Shown here piece after piece: positions 27,763 through 35,561 of a DNA stretch of 63,151 bases (its first letter is position 1; every line of letters begins with the position of its first letter). This stretch comes from Fibrobacterota bacterium (GTDB lineage: Bacteria > Fibrobacterota > Fibrobacteria > UBA11236). The position numbers and the translations under genes are program-made. The DNA is taken from the NCBI GenBank assembly GCA_028287465.1, contig JAQBPO010000081.1, positions 1-63,151 on the forward strand, given 5' to 3'. Under the pieces are notes generated by a model, which saw nothing but the letters and a program-made list of their open reading frames with translations, ran no database searches and was not told where the DNA came from.

Positions 27763-29007
27763 ATGGACAAGCATAGAGAAGTCGTCATTACCGGTATGGG
27801 ATTGGCCAGCCCCCTGGGGCACACTCCCGAAACCTTCTTCGCCAATCTCCTGGAAGGCCGTTCCGGTGTTTCGAACATAACCCGTTTCGATACCTCCGCT
27901 TATGCCGTCCACTTCGCCGGCGAGATCAAGGAATTCGACGCCTCGCCGTATTTCGACGCCAAGGAAATCGGCCGCACAAGCCGGTATATCCAATATGTCG
28001 TCCACGCCGCCATGAGCGCGGTGGAACGCGCCGGATTCCAACCGGGCAAGCTGGACGTGACCCGCGCCGGAATCATCCTGGGCTCGGGCATGGGCGGCAT
28101 CGAGGTCTTCACCGAGAACGCGGGCTTGCTCGAAACCAAAGGACCGAAGCGCGTATCGCCCTTCTTCATCCCCATGTCGATCACCAATATGGGAAGCGGC
28201 ATGGCCGCAATGCGCCTGGGCTGGCGCGGCCCCAACTGGTCCGTATCCTCGGCCTGCGCCACCGGAAACCATGCCTTCGCCACAGCCGCCGACCAAATCC
28301 GCCTCGGACGCGCGGACGTGATGCTGGCGGGCGGCGCCGAGGAATCGGTCTGCGCCGCCTCCCTTTCCGGTTTCTCGAACATGCGGGCCTTGTCCCGCCG
28401 CAATGACGATCCCGCCACCGCTTCCCGTCCCTTCGACGCGGACCGGGATGGTTTCGTCCTCGGCGAAGGCGCGGGCGTGCTCGTCCTGGAGGCCCGCGAA
28501 CATGCGGAACGCCGCGGCGCCAAGATCCTGGGCGTGCTCAGGGGCTACGGGAATAGCTGCGATGCCTACCACATGTCCGCGCCCCTGGAAACCGGGGAAG
28601 GCGTGTGCCAGGCCATCGAGATGGCCCTGAAGGAGGCCGGCGTCCCCAAATCGGAAATCGGCGTGGTCAATGCGCATGCGACCTCCACGCCTCTCGGGGA
28701 CGTGGCCGAAGTGAAGGCCCTGGGCCTGGTATTCGGCGATCACCTCAAGAACATGAAGGTGCATTCGACCAAGTCCATGACCGGGCATCTGCTGGGCGGG
28801 GCTTCGGCGATCGAGGCCATCGCCCTGGTCATGACCCTGAATACCGGGGAAGTGCATCCGACCCTCAACGTGATCAACCAGGATCCGGAAATCGCGATCG
28901 ATTGCGTGCCCAACGTGAAGTCGCGGACTTCGGCACGGTTCGGGATCAGCAACAGCTTCGGGTTCGGCGGGCATAATTCCTGCATCGTGATCGAGAAGGG
29001 CTCTTAA
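27763..29007 (+). CDS. fabF: Beta-ketoacyl-ACP synthase II
   Basis: 414 residues from ATG 27763 (AAGGGA upstream). The frame is open for another 246 bases upstream, but the family starts here (REVVITGMGLASPLG). The Cys-His-His triad is complete: Cys165 (SSACATGNHA), His305 (VNAHATSTPLGD) and His342 (KSMTGHLLGG), plus the C-terminal FGISNSFGFGGHN. It condenses malonyl-ACP with a growing acyl-ACP in fatty acid synthesis. No acpP or other fab genes are adjacent. The last four codons and stop lie in a 15-base tandem repeat. Confidence 0.95.
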   Translation: MDKHREVVITGMGLASPLGHTPETFFANLLEGRSGVSNITRFDTSAYAVHFAGEIKEFDASPYFDAKEIGRTSRYIQYVVHAAMSAVERAGFQPGKLDVTRAGIILGSGMGGIEVFTENAGLLETKGPKRVSPFFIPMSITNMGSGMAAMRLGWRGPNWSVSSACATGNHAFATAADQIRLGRADVMLAGGAEESVCAASLSGFSNMRALSRRNDDPATASRPFDADRDGFVLGEGAGVLVLEAREHAERRGAKILGVLRGYGNSCDAYHMSAPLETGEGVCQAIEMALKEAGVPKSEIGVVNAHATSTPLGDVAEVKALGLVFGDHLKNMKVHSTKSMTGHLLGGASAIEAIALVMTLNTGEVHPTLNVINQDPEIAIDCVPNVKSRTSARFGISNSFGFGGHNSCIVIEKGS

Positions 29008-29038
29008 GCCCCGGGCTCTTAAGCCCCGGGCTCTTAAG
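28999..29038. repeat. 15-base tandem repeat spanning the fabF stop codon
   Basis: GGCTCTTAAGCCCCG occurs at 28999-29013 and 29014-29028, followed by a partial third copy (29029-29038) and a degenerate copy ending near 29062. The TAA stop of fabF is inside the first unit. Confidence 0.85.
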
Positions 29039-29094
29039 AGCCACGGTCTCCTAAGCCCCGGGCGCGTGGGTGCAGGTTCGGATTGGACGGTCGG

Positions 29095-29120
29095 GGCGGA
29101 GGGTGAGGGATTGGAACCCC
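29095..29120 (-). pseudogene. 3' fragment of a tRNA-Ser
   Basis: These 26 bases match the 3' acceptor strand and T-arm of the intact tRNA-Ser (20416-20441) at 24 positions and in the same orientation. The rest of a tRNA cannot be found on either side, and the T-loop is altered (TTCCAAT). It is a relic or recombination footprint, not a working tRNA. Confidence 0.7.
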
Positions 29121-29125
29121 GGAAA

Positions 29126-29159
29126 ATGAAAAAGGCCCCGGGAGCGATCCCGGGGCCTT
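29126..29159 (-). terminator. Terminator of the aldolase gene
   Basis: A perfect 12-bp stem, AAGGCCCCGGGA at 29132-29143 with its complement at 29148-29159, around a 4-base loop. On the minus strand it is followed by TTTCATTTT. It may also stop transcription arriving from fabF. Confidence 0.85.
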
Positions 29160-29180
29160 CGTATTCCGATCCTTTTCGGC

Positions 29181-30209
29181 TTAGGCGCTGAAGAGGGTCT
29201 TGCCGGTCGAGTTCAAATCGTCGCAGGCTTCCTTGATGCGCTTGGCCATGCCCTTTTCACCGGCCTTGAGGTAGGCGCGGGGGTCATAGGCCTTCTTGTT
29301 GCCCACTTCGCCGTCGATCTTGAGCACGCCGTCGTAGTTCTTGAAGAAGTGTTCGGCGATGGGGCGGGTGAAGGCGTACTGGGTGTCCGTGTCCACGTTC
29401 ATCTTGACGACGCCGTATTCCAAGGTCTCCGCGATCTCTTCCTTGGTGGAGCCGGAACCGCCGTGGAAGACCAGGTCGAACCGGGCGTTGAACTTGTTCT
29501 TGAGCGCGTCCTGGCCGTCCTTGAGGATGCTGGGCTTGAGCTTGACGTTGCCGGGCTTGTACACGCCATGGACGTTGCCGAAGGTGGCGGCGAACATGTA
29601 GCGGGCGTTGGGCACGGTGGAGAGGGCCTTGTACACCTCGAGCATGTCCTCGGGGGTGGTGTAGAGCTTGTCTGCGGCTACGCCGGAGGTGTCGTGCCCG
29701 TCCTCTTCGCCGCCGACCACGCCGGCTTCGACTTCGAGGATGATTTCGTTCTTGGCGCAAAGGACCATGAGCTCCTTGGCGATCTTCATGTTCTGGTCGA
29801 GGGGCAGTTCGGAGCCGTCGAACATGTGGCTGTTGAAGAGATTCTTCTCGCCCTTGGCGCGGCGGCGTTCCGTCTCGGCGATGAGGGGCTTGAGGAAGGT
29901 ATCGACCTTCTTGGGCTGGCAATGGTCGGTATGGAGGGCGATGTAGACGTTGTACTTCGCGGCCATCAGGTGGACGTGGTTGGCCAGGGAGATGGCGCCG
30001 AGCACCATGTCCTTGACGCCGGTGCCGGAAGCATGCTCGCCGCCGCCGGTGGAAACCTGGATGATGCCATCGGACTTCGCCTCGGCGAAACCGGCCAGCG
30101 CCGCATTGGCGGTCTCGATGCTCGAGACGTTGATGGCGGGATACGCGTATTTGTTCTTGTTGGCGGTATCCAACATCTTGTTATAGGTTTTGAAATCCAC
30201 AATGGGCAT
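29181..30209 (-). CDS. fba: Class II fructose-bisphosphate aldolase
   Basis: 342 residues from ATG 30209 (AAGGAG seven bases upstream; the frame extends 66 bases further without a ribosome site). This is the long class IIA type. Asp95 and His96 in LHTDHCQPKK are the catalytic base and a zinc ligand; LEVEAGVVGGEEDGHD, ATFGNVHGVYKPG, LVFHGGSGS and VKMNVDTDTQYAFT are further family marks. It splits fructose 1,6-bisphosphate in glycolysis and acts in reverse in gluconeogenesis. It is a single gene with its own terminator, divergent from xseA. Confidence 0.96.
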   Translation of the reverse strand: MPIVDFKTYNKMLDTANKNKYAYPAINVSSIETANAALAGFAEAKSDGIIQVSTGGGEHASGTGVKDMVLGAISLANHVHLMAAKYNVYIALHTDHCQPKKVDTFLKPLIAETERRRAKGEKNLFNSHMFDGSELPLDQNMKIAKELMVLCAKNEIILEVEAGVVGGEEDGHDTSGVAADKLYTTPEDMLEVYKALSTVPNARYMFAATFGNVHGVYKPGNVKLKPSILKDGQDALKNKFNARFDLVFHGGSGSTKEEIAETLEYGVVKMNVDTDTQYAFTRPIAEHFFKNYDGVLKIDGEVGNKKAYDPRAYLKAGEKGMAKRIKEACDDLNSTGKTLFSA

Positions 30210-30370
30210 GAACGACTCCTTCTCGGCGATTTGCGCTGAATAGCGGAAGAAATTTACATCCGGCCGGGGTTTCATGCAAGCTCCGGACCCCGCCGTTCCT
30301 GGTTCGGGGCCCCTTTACCGCGGGCTCCTGAGCGGTTTTCCGGCCCGTATCGACGGGGACGGAGGAGGCG

Positions 30371-32038
30371 GTGAACGGTTTAATTTTTAGTTTTGCCTGG
30401 ATGGGGCCCGACCTGCCAAAACATGACACGGGAGCCGCGTCCCGCGAGGCCGGGGCCGGCGGCGTTTTACATGGGGAAAAGCGGGATCCGGTCAAAACGG
30501 GGTCAGGCAATGGGGTCGGGGCCGGGAGCCCGGAACCCAAGGTTTTTTCGATCACCCAATACAGCCGCAGCGTTGAGCGCCTGCTCAAGACCCAAGTGCC
30601 GAAAATTTGGGTCAAGGGCGTCATCACCCAATTGAACCAACGGGGTCGGATCGCCTACCTCACCCTTGGGGAGTTCGAGGAAGGGGATGCCCGTCCCCGG
30701 GCCGTCCTGGAAGTGACTTTGTGGACCTCCGAGCTCGAGGTCTTCAACCTCCGGTTCTCTCGCCTGCCCATTCCGTTGGCCCTCCGGGTCGATCTCAAGG
30801 TGGCCCTCCTTTTGGAGGCGAACTTCTACGTTCCCTCCGGCCGCTTCCAGCCCCGCGTCCTGGACATCGACGAGAAGTTCACGATCGGGGAGCTCACCCT
30901 CACGCGCCAGAGAATCCTCGAGCGCCTGCACAAGGAAGGGCTCATCCGCCGTAACAAGGAGCGGGAGCTGGCAGCCTTGCCGCTAAGGGTCGGCCTCATC
31001 ACCGCGCCCGGATCCGCCGCTTACCAGGACTTCACTACCGTACTGCTGAACTCGGGATTCTCCTTCCGGATCGCCTTCGCCGGGGCCAAGATGCAGGGGG
31101 AGGCGACGGAAGCCACCGTGCTCCATGCCTTGAAGGTCCTGCAGCGGCTTCCCCTCGACGTGATCTGCCTGGTCCGCGGAGGGGGCGCCAAGACCGATCT
31201 GGTCTACTTCGATTCCGAAAGCATCTGCCGCGCCATCGCCGCCTGCAAGGTTCCCGTGCTCACGGGCATAGGCCACGAGATAGACAACTCCCTGGCGGAT
31301 CTGGTCGCGTACGACAATAAGATCACGCCGACGGATTGCGCCAAGTTCCTGGAGTCCATGGCGGGGCAATGCTACGGCCGGCTCGCGGAGATCCATCAGG
31401 AGCTGACCGAAGCCTGGCGCATGGAATGCCAGGAAGGGTGGCACGGCCTGGCGCAAAGGGCTGCCGCTTTCAAGCACCATTGGGAAGGCCGCAGGGCCAC
31501 GGAGGAATTGCGCTTCCGGGAGCACGCGCGTTCCCTGGGGGCGCTTGTCCGCCAGACCTTGCGCGCGGAGGGCCGGCGCCTTGCGGTCGATAGGATCGGA
31601 TTGTCCCGCGGCCCAAGGAAGATCCTCAACCTGCAGCGGCTCCGCTTCGCCAATCGCACCCAGGCCATGGACCATGCCTGGCGCCGCCTGAAGGCGGGCA
31701 GCGAACATGCCCTGCGGGAGCGCTACCTGCGCCTGGCCGCGGAATCCGGCCGTCTTCTCGAAGGGGAAGGGGAGAGGCGATCCCAGGCGCGGCGCCTGGT
31801 GAAAGCCTGGTGGACCCAAGGGGTGCGGGCGGGCAAGGAGGCCTTGGCTCTGAAGGACCGGCTGATCCATGCCGCGGATCCCGCGCGCATGCTGGCCTTG
31901 GGCTTCAGCCTGATGCGGACCAGGGACGGCAAACCGATACGCAGCATCTCCCAGGTTTCCCCCGACGAGGTGGTGGTGAACCAGCTGAAGGACGGGACGG
32001 TGGAGAGCCGCATCATTTCTAAAAAGGAGCCTGGATGA
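30371..32038 (+). CDS. xseA: Exodeoxyribonuclease VII large subunit
   Basis: 555 residues, about 100 more than usual, through a 57-residue Gly/Pro-rich N-tail and a long helical middle. GTG 30371 has GGAGG five bases upstream; ATG 30401 is the only other in-frame choice. The OB-fold begins at FSITQYSRSVERLL. The catalytic region shows RVGLITAPGSAAYQDF, LVRGGGAKTDLVYFDSE and PVLTGIGHEIDNSLADLVA. The helical region (about 320-490) is typical. It degrades single-stranded DNA with XseB, whose gene overlaps by four bases. Confidence 0.94.
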   Translation: MNGLIFSFAWMGPDLPKHDTGAASREAGAGGVLHGEKRDPVKTGSGNGVGAGSPEPKVFSITQYSRSVERLLKTQVPKIWVKGVITQLNQRGRIAYLTLGEFEEGDARPRAVLEVTLWTSELEVFNLRFSRLPIPLALRVDLKVALLLEANFYVPSGRFQPRVLDIDEKFTIGELTLTRQRILERLHKEGLIRRNKERELAALPLRVGLITAPGSAAYQDFTTVLLNSGFSFRIAFAGAKMQGEATEATVLHALKVLQRLPLDVICLVRGGGAKTDLVYFDSESICRAIAACKVPVLTGIGHEIDNSLADLVAYDNKITPTDCAKFLESMAGQCYGRLAEIHQELTEAWRMECQEGWHGLAQRAAAFKHHWEGRRATEELRFREHARSLGALVRQTLRAEGRRLAVDRIGLSRGPRKILNLQRLRFANRTQAMDHAWRRLKAGSEHALRERYLRLAAESGRLLEGEGERRSQARRLVKAWWTQGVRAGKEALALKDRLIHAADPARMLALGFSLMRTRDGKPIRSISQVSPDEVVVNQLKDGTVESRIISKKEPG

Positions 32039-32280
32039 AGGAAGACAAGAAGAGCTACAGCGAGGCCATCGCGCGCCTGGACGCGATCCTGGAGGACATC
32101 GACCAGAGCAAGGTGCCCATCGACGTGCTTGCCGAGAGGGTGGTGGAGGCCGCCGGCCTGCTCAAGCGTTGCAAGAGCGTCCTGACCGAAACCGAAGCCA
32201 AGGTCAAGGACGTGCTCCAGGACCTGGACAAGGAGTTCGGGGACGCGGACGCGGATGGCGACGCCGACGAGGAGGAATAG
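32035..32280 (+). CDS. xseB: Exodeoxyribonuclease VII small subunit
   Basis: 81 residues with the helical-hairpin XseB pattern (SYSEAIARLDAILEDID, then LLKRCKSVLTETEAKV). It ends in an acidic tail (FGDADADGDADEEE). It binds the long helices of XseA. Confidence 0.92.
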   Translation: MKEDKKSYSEAIARLDAILEDIDQSKVPIDVLAERVVEAAGLLKRCKSVLTETEAKVKDVLQDLDKEFGDADADGDADEEE

Positions 32281-32294
32281 GCCTGGACCCGGCG

Positions 32295-32813
32295 ATGAAA
32301 GAGTCCCCGGTTCCCCTGGCGGATCGCCTGGCCGCGGACGTATTCCGGAAATCCTACCGACAGTACCTGGCGCTGAAGCCGACGCATTACCGCTGGAGCC
32401 ATCTCGCGCCCCAGAGCATCAGGCATCTCCAGGAGTCGGTGGACAAGAACTGGTCCGTTGAAAAGCTCGCGGACTACCTGTACTGCGAACCGGACGAGGC
32501 GGAAGCCTGCCTGAGGAGGTTCAACATGTCCAAGAAGGTGAACGCGAAGGATACCACCGCGGGCCGGTTGCGGGAGGCTGTATTCGAGTGGATCGGCGAA
32601 GTGGCCGACCTGGACGAGAAGACCCGGCGGAAATTATCGGACGATTTGTCCAAAATGGTGGGCAACCAGCTTTTCATCGCCGCGCAGGCGAAAGAGGACC
32701 TCCTGAAGCTGTCCATGGAGTTGGAAGGCAAGGAAGCGGTCGATTCCCCGACCCCGAAGGAAAAGCCCCCGGCGGCGGAGCCGCCCAAATGGGGCCCGCA
32801 ATGGAAGGATTGA
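32295..32813 (+). CDS. Conserved-looking small protein of unknown function next to xseB
   Basis: 172 residues from ATG 32295, 14 bases after xseB, so probably in the same transcript. No signal peptide. Predicted all-helical; residues about 48-76 (SVDKNWSVEKLADYLYCEPDEAEACLRRF) have the spacing of a helix-turn-helix, which would suit a DNA-contacting protein. The C-terminus (PTPKEKPPAAEPPKWGPQW) is disordered. I do not recognise a family, and a DNA-repair role is only suggested by position. Confidence 0.6.
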   Translation: MKESPVPLADRLAADVFRKSYRQYLALKPTHYRWSHLAPQSIRHLQESVDKNWSVEKLADYLYCEPDEAEACLRRFNMSKKVNAKDTTAGRLREAVFEWIGEVADLDEKTRRKLSDDLSKMVGNQLFIAAQAKEDLLKLSMELEGKEAVDSPTPKEKPPAAEPPKWGPQWKD

Positions 32814-32987
32814 GCGCGGAAGGGGCTTGACCCGACCGGTCCCGGTTCCGTCCGTTCCCCACTAGTCGCATTTCGATACTCCATCATTGATCCGCACGGA
32901 TCGAAACCCCCGTCCAGTCCTTCCCATGCCGCTTCCGCCCGAGCCCATCGCTTTCGCGTAAAGCGGGCCCGTACCGGGTGTTGGCGA

Positions 32988-33017
32988 TTGACTTCGCAAA
33001 AATCGGCGTGCTAGAAT
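32988..33017 (+). promoter_or_regulatory. Sigma-70-like promoter of the surface-protein operon
   Basis: TTGACT (32988-32993), an 18-base spacer and TAGAAT (33012-33017). The -10 box overlaps an ATG at 33016, so that codon cannot be the start for transcripts from this promoter. Confidence 0.55.
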
Positions 33018-33027
33018 GGACACCAGA

Positions 33028-34662
33028 ATGCCATTCAATCCCCCGGCGGTGAGTTTGAAATCCCGTGCCTGCCTGGCTTTGTGCATCGCCTCTCTCCTGG
33101 CTTGCCAAAAGAAGAACGATCCGGTTCCTCCCGCGAATGCGGGTGGACCCGCCTTGGAACGGCCGCCTTCGATCCCGACGGCGGATTCCGGGGAGGGAGC
33201 GGACCTTTCCGGAACGGATTCCGCGAACGGATCGGTATCGACTGAGCCCGCCACCGGTCCGGAGAAGGCGGAATTCGCGAGCCGACCCGTCATCAAGGCC
33301 TATCCCGGCCGGGCCTGGCAATACCGTCCGGTCCTGTCGAGGCCCGGTCCGTTCACCTTGCGCATCGTCCAAGCCGCGGATTCCGCCATGCGGACGGACC
33401 GCGGGGCGGTGACCTGGACCCCCTCGAAGGAAGGGGCCTACCCGATCGATCTGGAGGCGGTCATCCATGGATCCCGCGGCGAAGCCAGCCTCATCCGCCT
33501 CAGGCAGAAATTCACGCTTACGGTAGGCAAGGTCCTGGCCCTGGCGCTCAAGCCCCTGCCGGCACAGGTGAACAAGGGCGATACCGTGCTCTTCGATCTG
33601 GGAGGCAGTTCCTTTCCCGCTTGGGCCGCGCCATCGTTGACGGTGCGATTCGATTACCAGGGCGATGGGACGTGGGACACCGATGCCCTTCCCCTCGCAT
33701 CCAATCTCCATCACCGCCATGCGTTTGATGGGGTCGGCCGATTCGCGCCGAAAGTGGAGGCCCGGTACGGGGATTCGGAAACGCGGACCGCGGAAGGGAA
33801 GGTCGCCGTGGTCAGCGCGGTCATTGCGGTCCTGAGGATCAGCCCGGATACGGTGGAGCCGGGGGGGATGGTAAGCATCGACGCCTCGGAATCCAAGGCG
33901 GATGGAGGCTTGGCTTTTTCCCTGGACCTGGACGGGGACGGCAAGCCTGAATGGCGGGATTCATCGTCCATGAAGGCGGTCCTCAAGGCCCCGGCCTCCG
34001 GCGTATACCAGGCGTCCCTGACCGCGCGCAATCCCATGGGGCAGACGGGCAAGGCCACCGCGGTTCTCCGCGTGAACTCCAGGCCCAGGCTGGATATCAA
34101 GGTGAAGAATCCCAAGGAGAACATGACGGCCGCGGTGGAATTCAAGGCCCGGGCGAAGGATGCGGACGATTCCCTGGCCAAGGTCCGTTGCAACTTCACC
34201 GGTGAATCGAATGCCTGGGAAACGCGCTCGATCCCGGCGGACAGCGTGGCGGGCCCCGGTGAATGGTGGTTGCGCATGAAGCACGTCTACGGAAAACCCG
34301 GCAAATACACGGCCGCCGTCTGCGTAGCCTCGATGGACGGCCGGGAAGCCTGCCAGCAAGCCAAGATCGAGATATTCAATGCGCCTCCGGTCTGCCAACC
34401 CGGCCCGGATCTCAAGGCGACCCTGGGCAAGCCGTTGGTGATCGAAGGCACCGGCGTCGACCCGGACGGCAGGATCGTGAAATGGGAATGGGACCTCGAC
34501 GGCGACGGTAAATTCGATCTGGTATCGGCCGAGAACGGGAGGTTCCAGTACACCTTCAGCAAGGAAGGCGTTTTCCCCATGCAACTGCGCGTGACAACGG
34601 CCGATGGGGTCAGCGCCATGGGGACCCGGAAGGTCGAAGTGAGGAAGAAGTGGAAAGGCTGA
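33028..34662 (+). CDS. PKD/Ig-like domain lipoprotein
   Basis: About 544 residues. I use ATG 33028 because the promoter rules out 33016; GTG 33049 is another option and would leave a compact signal. The lipobox is LLAC followed by QKKNDP. After a Pro/Ser/Thr-rich linker come several beta-sandwich domains with PKD-like features: FDYQGDGTWDTDALP, SLDLDGDGKPEWRD, WEWDLDGDGKFDLVS and HVYGKPGKYTAAVCVAS. The Asp-rich loops resemble calcium sites. It is probably an outer-leaflet structural or adhesive protein. It is the first gene of a run continuing to 46650. Confidence 0.75.
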   Translation: MPFNPPAVSLKSRACLALCIASLLACQKKNDPVPPANAGGPALERPPSIPTADSGEGADLSGTDSANGSVSTEPATGPEKAEFASRPVIKAYPGRAWQYRPVLSRPGPFTLRIVQAADSAMRTDRGAVTWTPSKEGAYPIDLEAVIHGSRGEASLIRLRQKFTLTVGKVLALALKPLPAQVNKGDTVLFDLGGSSFPAWAAPSLTVRFDYQGDGTWDTDALPLASNLHHRHAFDGVGRFAPKVEARYGDSETRTAEGKVAVVSAVIAVLRISPDTVEPGGMVSIDASESKADGGLAFSLDLDGDGKPEWRDSSSMKAVLKAPASGVYQASLTARNPMGQTGKATAVLRVNSRPRLDIKVKNPKENMTAAVEFKARAKDADDSLAKVRCNFTGESNAWETRSIPADSVAGPGEWWLRMKHVYGKPGKYTAAVCVASMDGREACQQAKIEIFNAPPVCQPGPDLKATLGKPLVIEGTGVDPDGRIVKWEWDLDGDGKFDLVSAENGRFQYTFSKEGVFPMQLRVTTADGVSAMGTRKVEVRKKWKG

Positions 34663-34670
34663 GGCGGGCC

Positions 34671-35561
34671 ATGCGAATGGGCGGCGGCGGCCTAGCCTGC
34701 CTGGCCATGCTGTCGGGTTTCGCTGCGCGGCCTGCGCTCGCGGACAAGCTCATCCTGAAGAACCGCGAAGTCGTTTTCGGATCCATCACCGACGAACGCG
34801 ATTCCGTCATCCGGTATTTCGACCGCTTCGAGCGGCCGCGCAGGATAGCCGCTTCATCCGTCGATACCATCCATTACGACTCGAAGGACGTGCGCGGCCT
34901 GGTCAAGGTGGCGTTCCGCAAGGGCCAGCCGAAGGACCGCAGCGGGTATTTCCGGATCCGGCATTCCGACGAATTGGACCTCGAGGTCGAATACAAGACC
35001 GATTCCGCGGCCGAGCTGGATCTTTTCTTCCGCAACAACGTGCATATCCGGGTGCTTCCCAACTCCCAATTCCGGGTCCTCAAGGCTCCCAAATCCGCCA
35101 AGGATCCGTTGGTCCTGGAGCTGACTTCCGGCCGCGTGATGGCGACCTCCCAGCAGGAGGAAGCCCTGGTACGCGTCGTGACGCCTTGGGGAATCGCGGT
35201 GGGGCGGGGCGGGTTCCAATCGGGGGTTTCGTCTTCACCCAAGGACTCATCGCTGCAGGTGGTATGCCTGCGGGGCTTGAACGGGGTCCAGGAGACCGCG
35301 GAGAGTCCGGGCGAACTCGTCGTGGAAGAAGGGAAATCCGTCGGCCTATCCAGGAAGGAAGGGGTATTCAACCGGATGGTTCCCGACGCGGAAGAGGAAA
35401 GGATGTTCCTGAACCTTTCGGCGAACATGGGCCATTACCGCTTCTCCGGAATCGAGTACCCCGGGATCGGTTACTTGCCGAAGGCCATAACGGGCCTGGG
35501 TTTCATGGTATTCTTCTACGGCACCGCCATCGGGATCCTGGATTATGTCAACCACATCTGA
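34671..35561 (+). CDS. Exported FecR-like domain protein
   Basis: 296 residues from ATG 34671 (GAGG six bases upstream); GTG 34650 with GAGGA is an alternative overlapping the previous gene. Signal peptide to about AARPALA. Residues about 105-220 resemble the FecR beta-domain: FFRNNVHIRVLPNSQFRVLK, LELTSGRVMATS, VVTPWGIAVGRGG, then VCLRGLNGV and LVVEEGKSVGLSRK. A hydrophobic stretch near the C-terminus (AITGLGFMVFFYGTAIGIL) may be a TM. No FecI-type sigma factor is nearby, so it is probably a structural periplasmic domain and not a sigma regulator. It overlaps the next gene by 17 bases. Confidence 0.7.
   Translation: MRMGGGGLACLAMLSGFAARPALADKLILKNREVVFGSITDERDSVIRYFDRFERPRRIAASSVDTIHYDSKDVRGLVKVAFRKGQPKDRSGYFRIRHSDELDLEVEYKTDSAAELDLFFRNNVHIRVLPNSQFRVLKAPKSAKDPLVLELTSGRVMATSQQEEALVRVVTPWGIAVGRGGFQSGVSSSPKDSSLQVVCLRGLNGVQETAESPGELVVEEGKSVGLSRKEGVFNRMVPDAEEERMFLNLSANMGHYRFSGIEYPGIGYLPKAITGLGFMVFFYGTAIGILDYVNHI

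Noticed and set aside
27505-28974. 489-codon frame antisense to fabF
   Set aside because: fabF is fully conserved with its active-site triad; the antisense product has no recognisable features.
20415-29120. Integrative element bounded by tRNA-Ser and its fragment
   Set aside because: Fragment is on the wrong side for standard tRNA integration, no integrase is present, and housekeeping genes (orn, fabF) lie inside.
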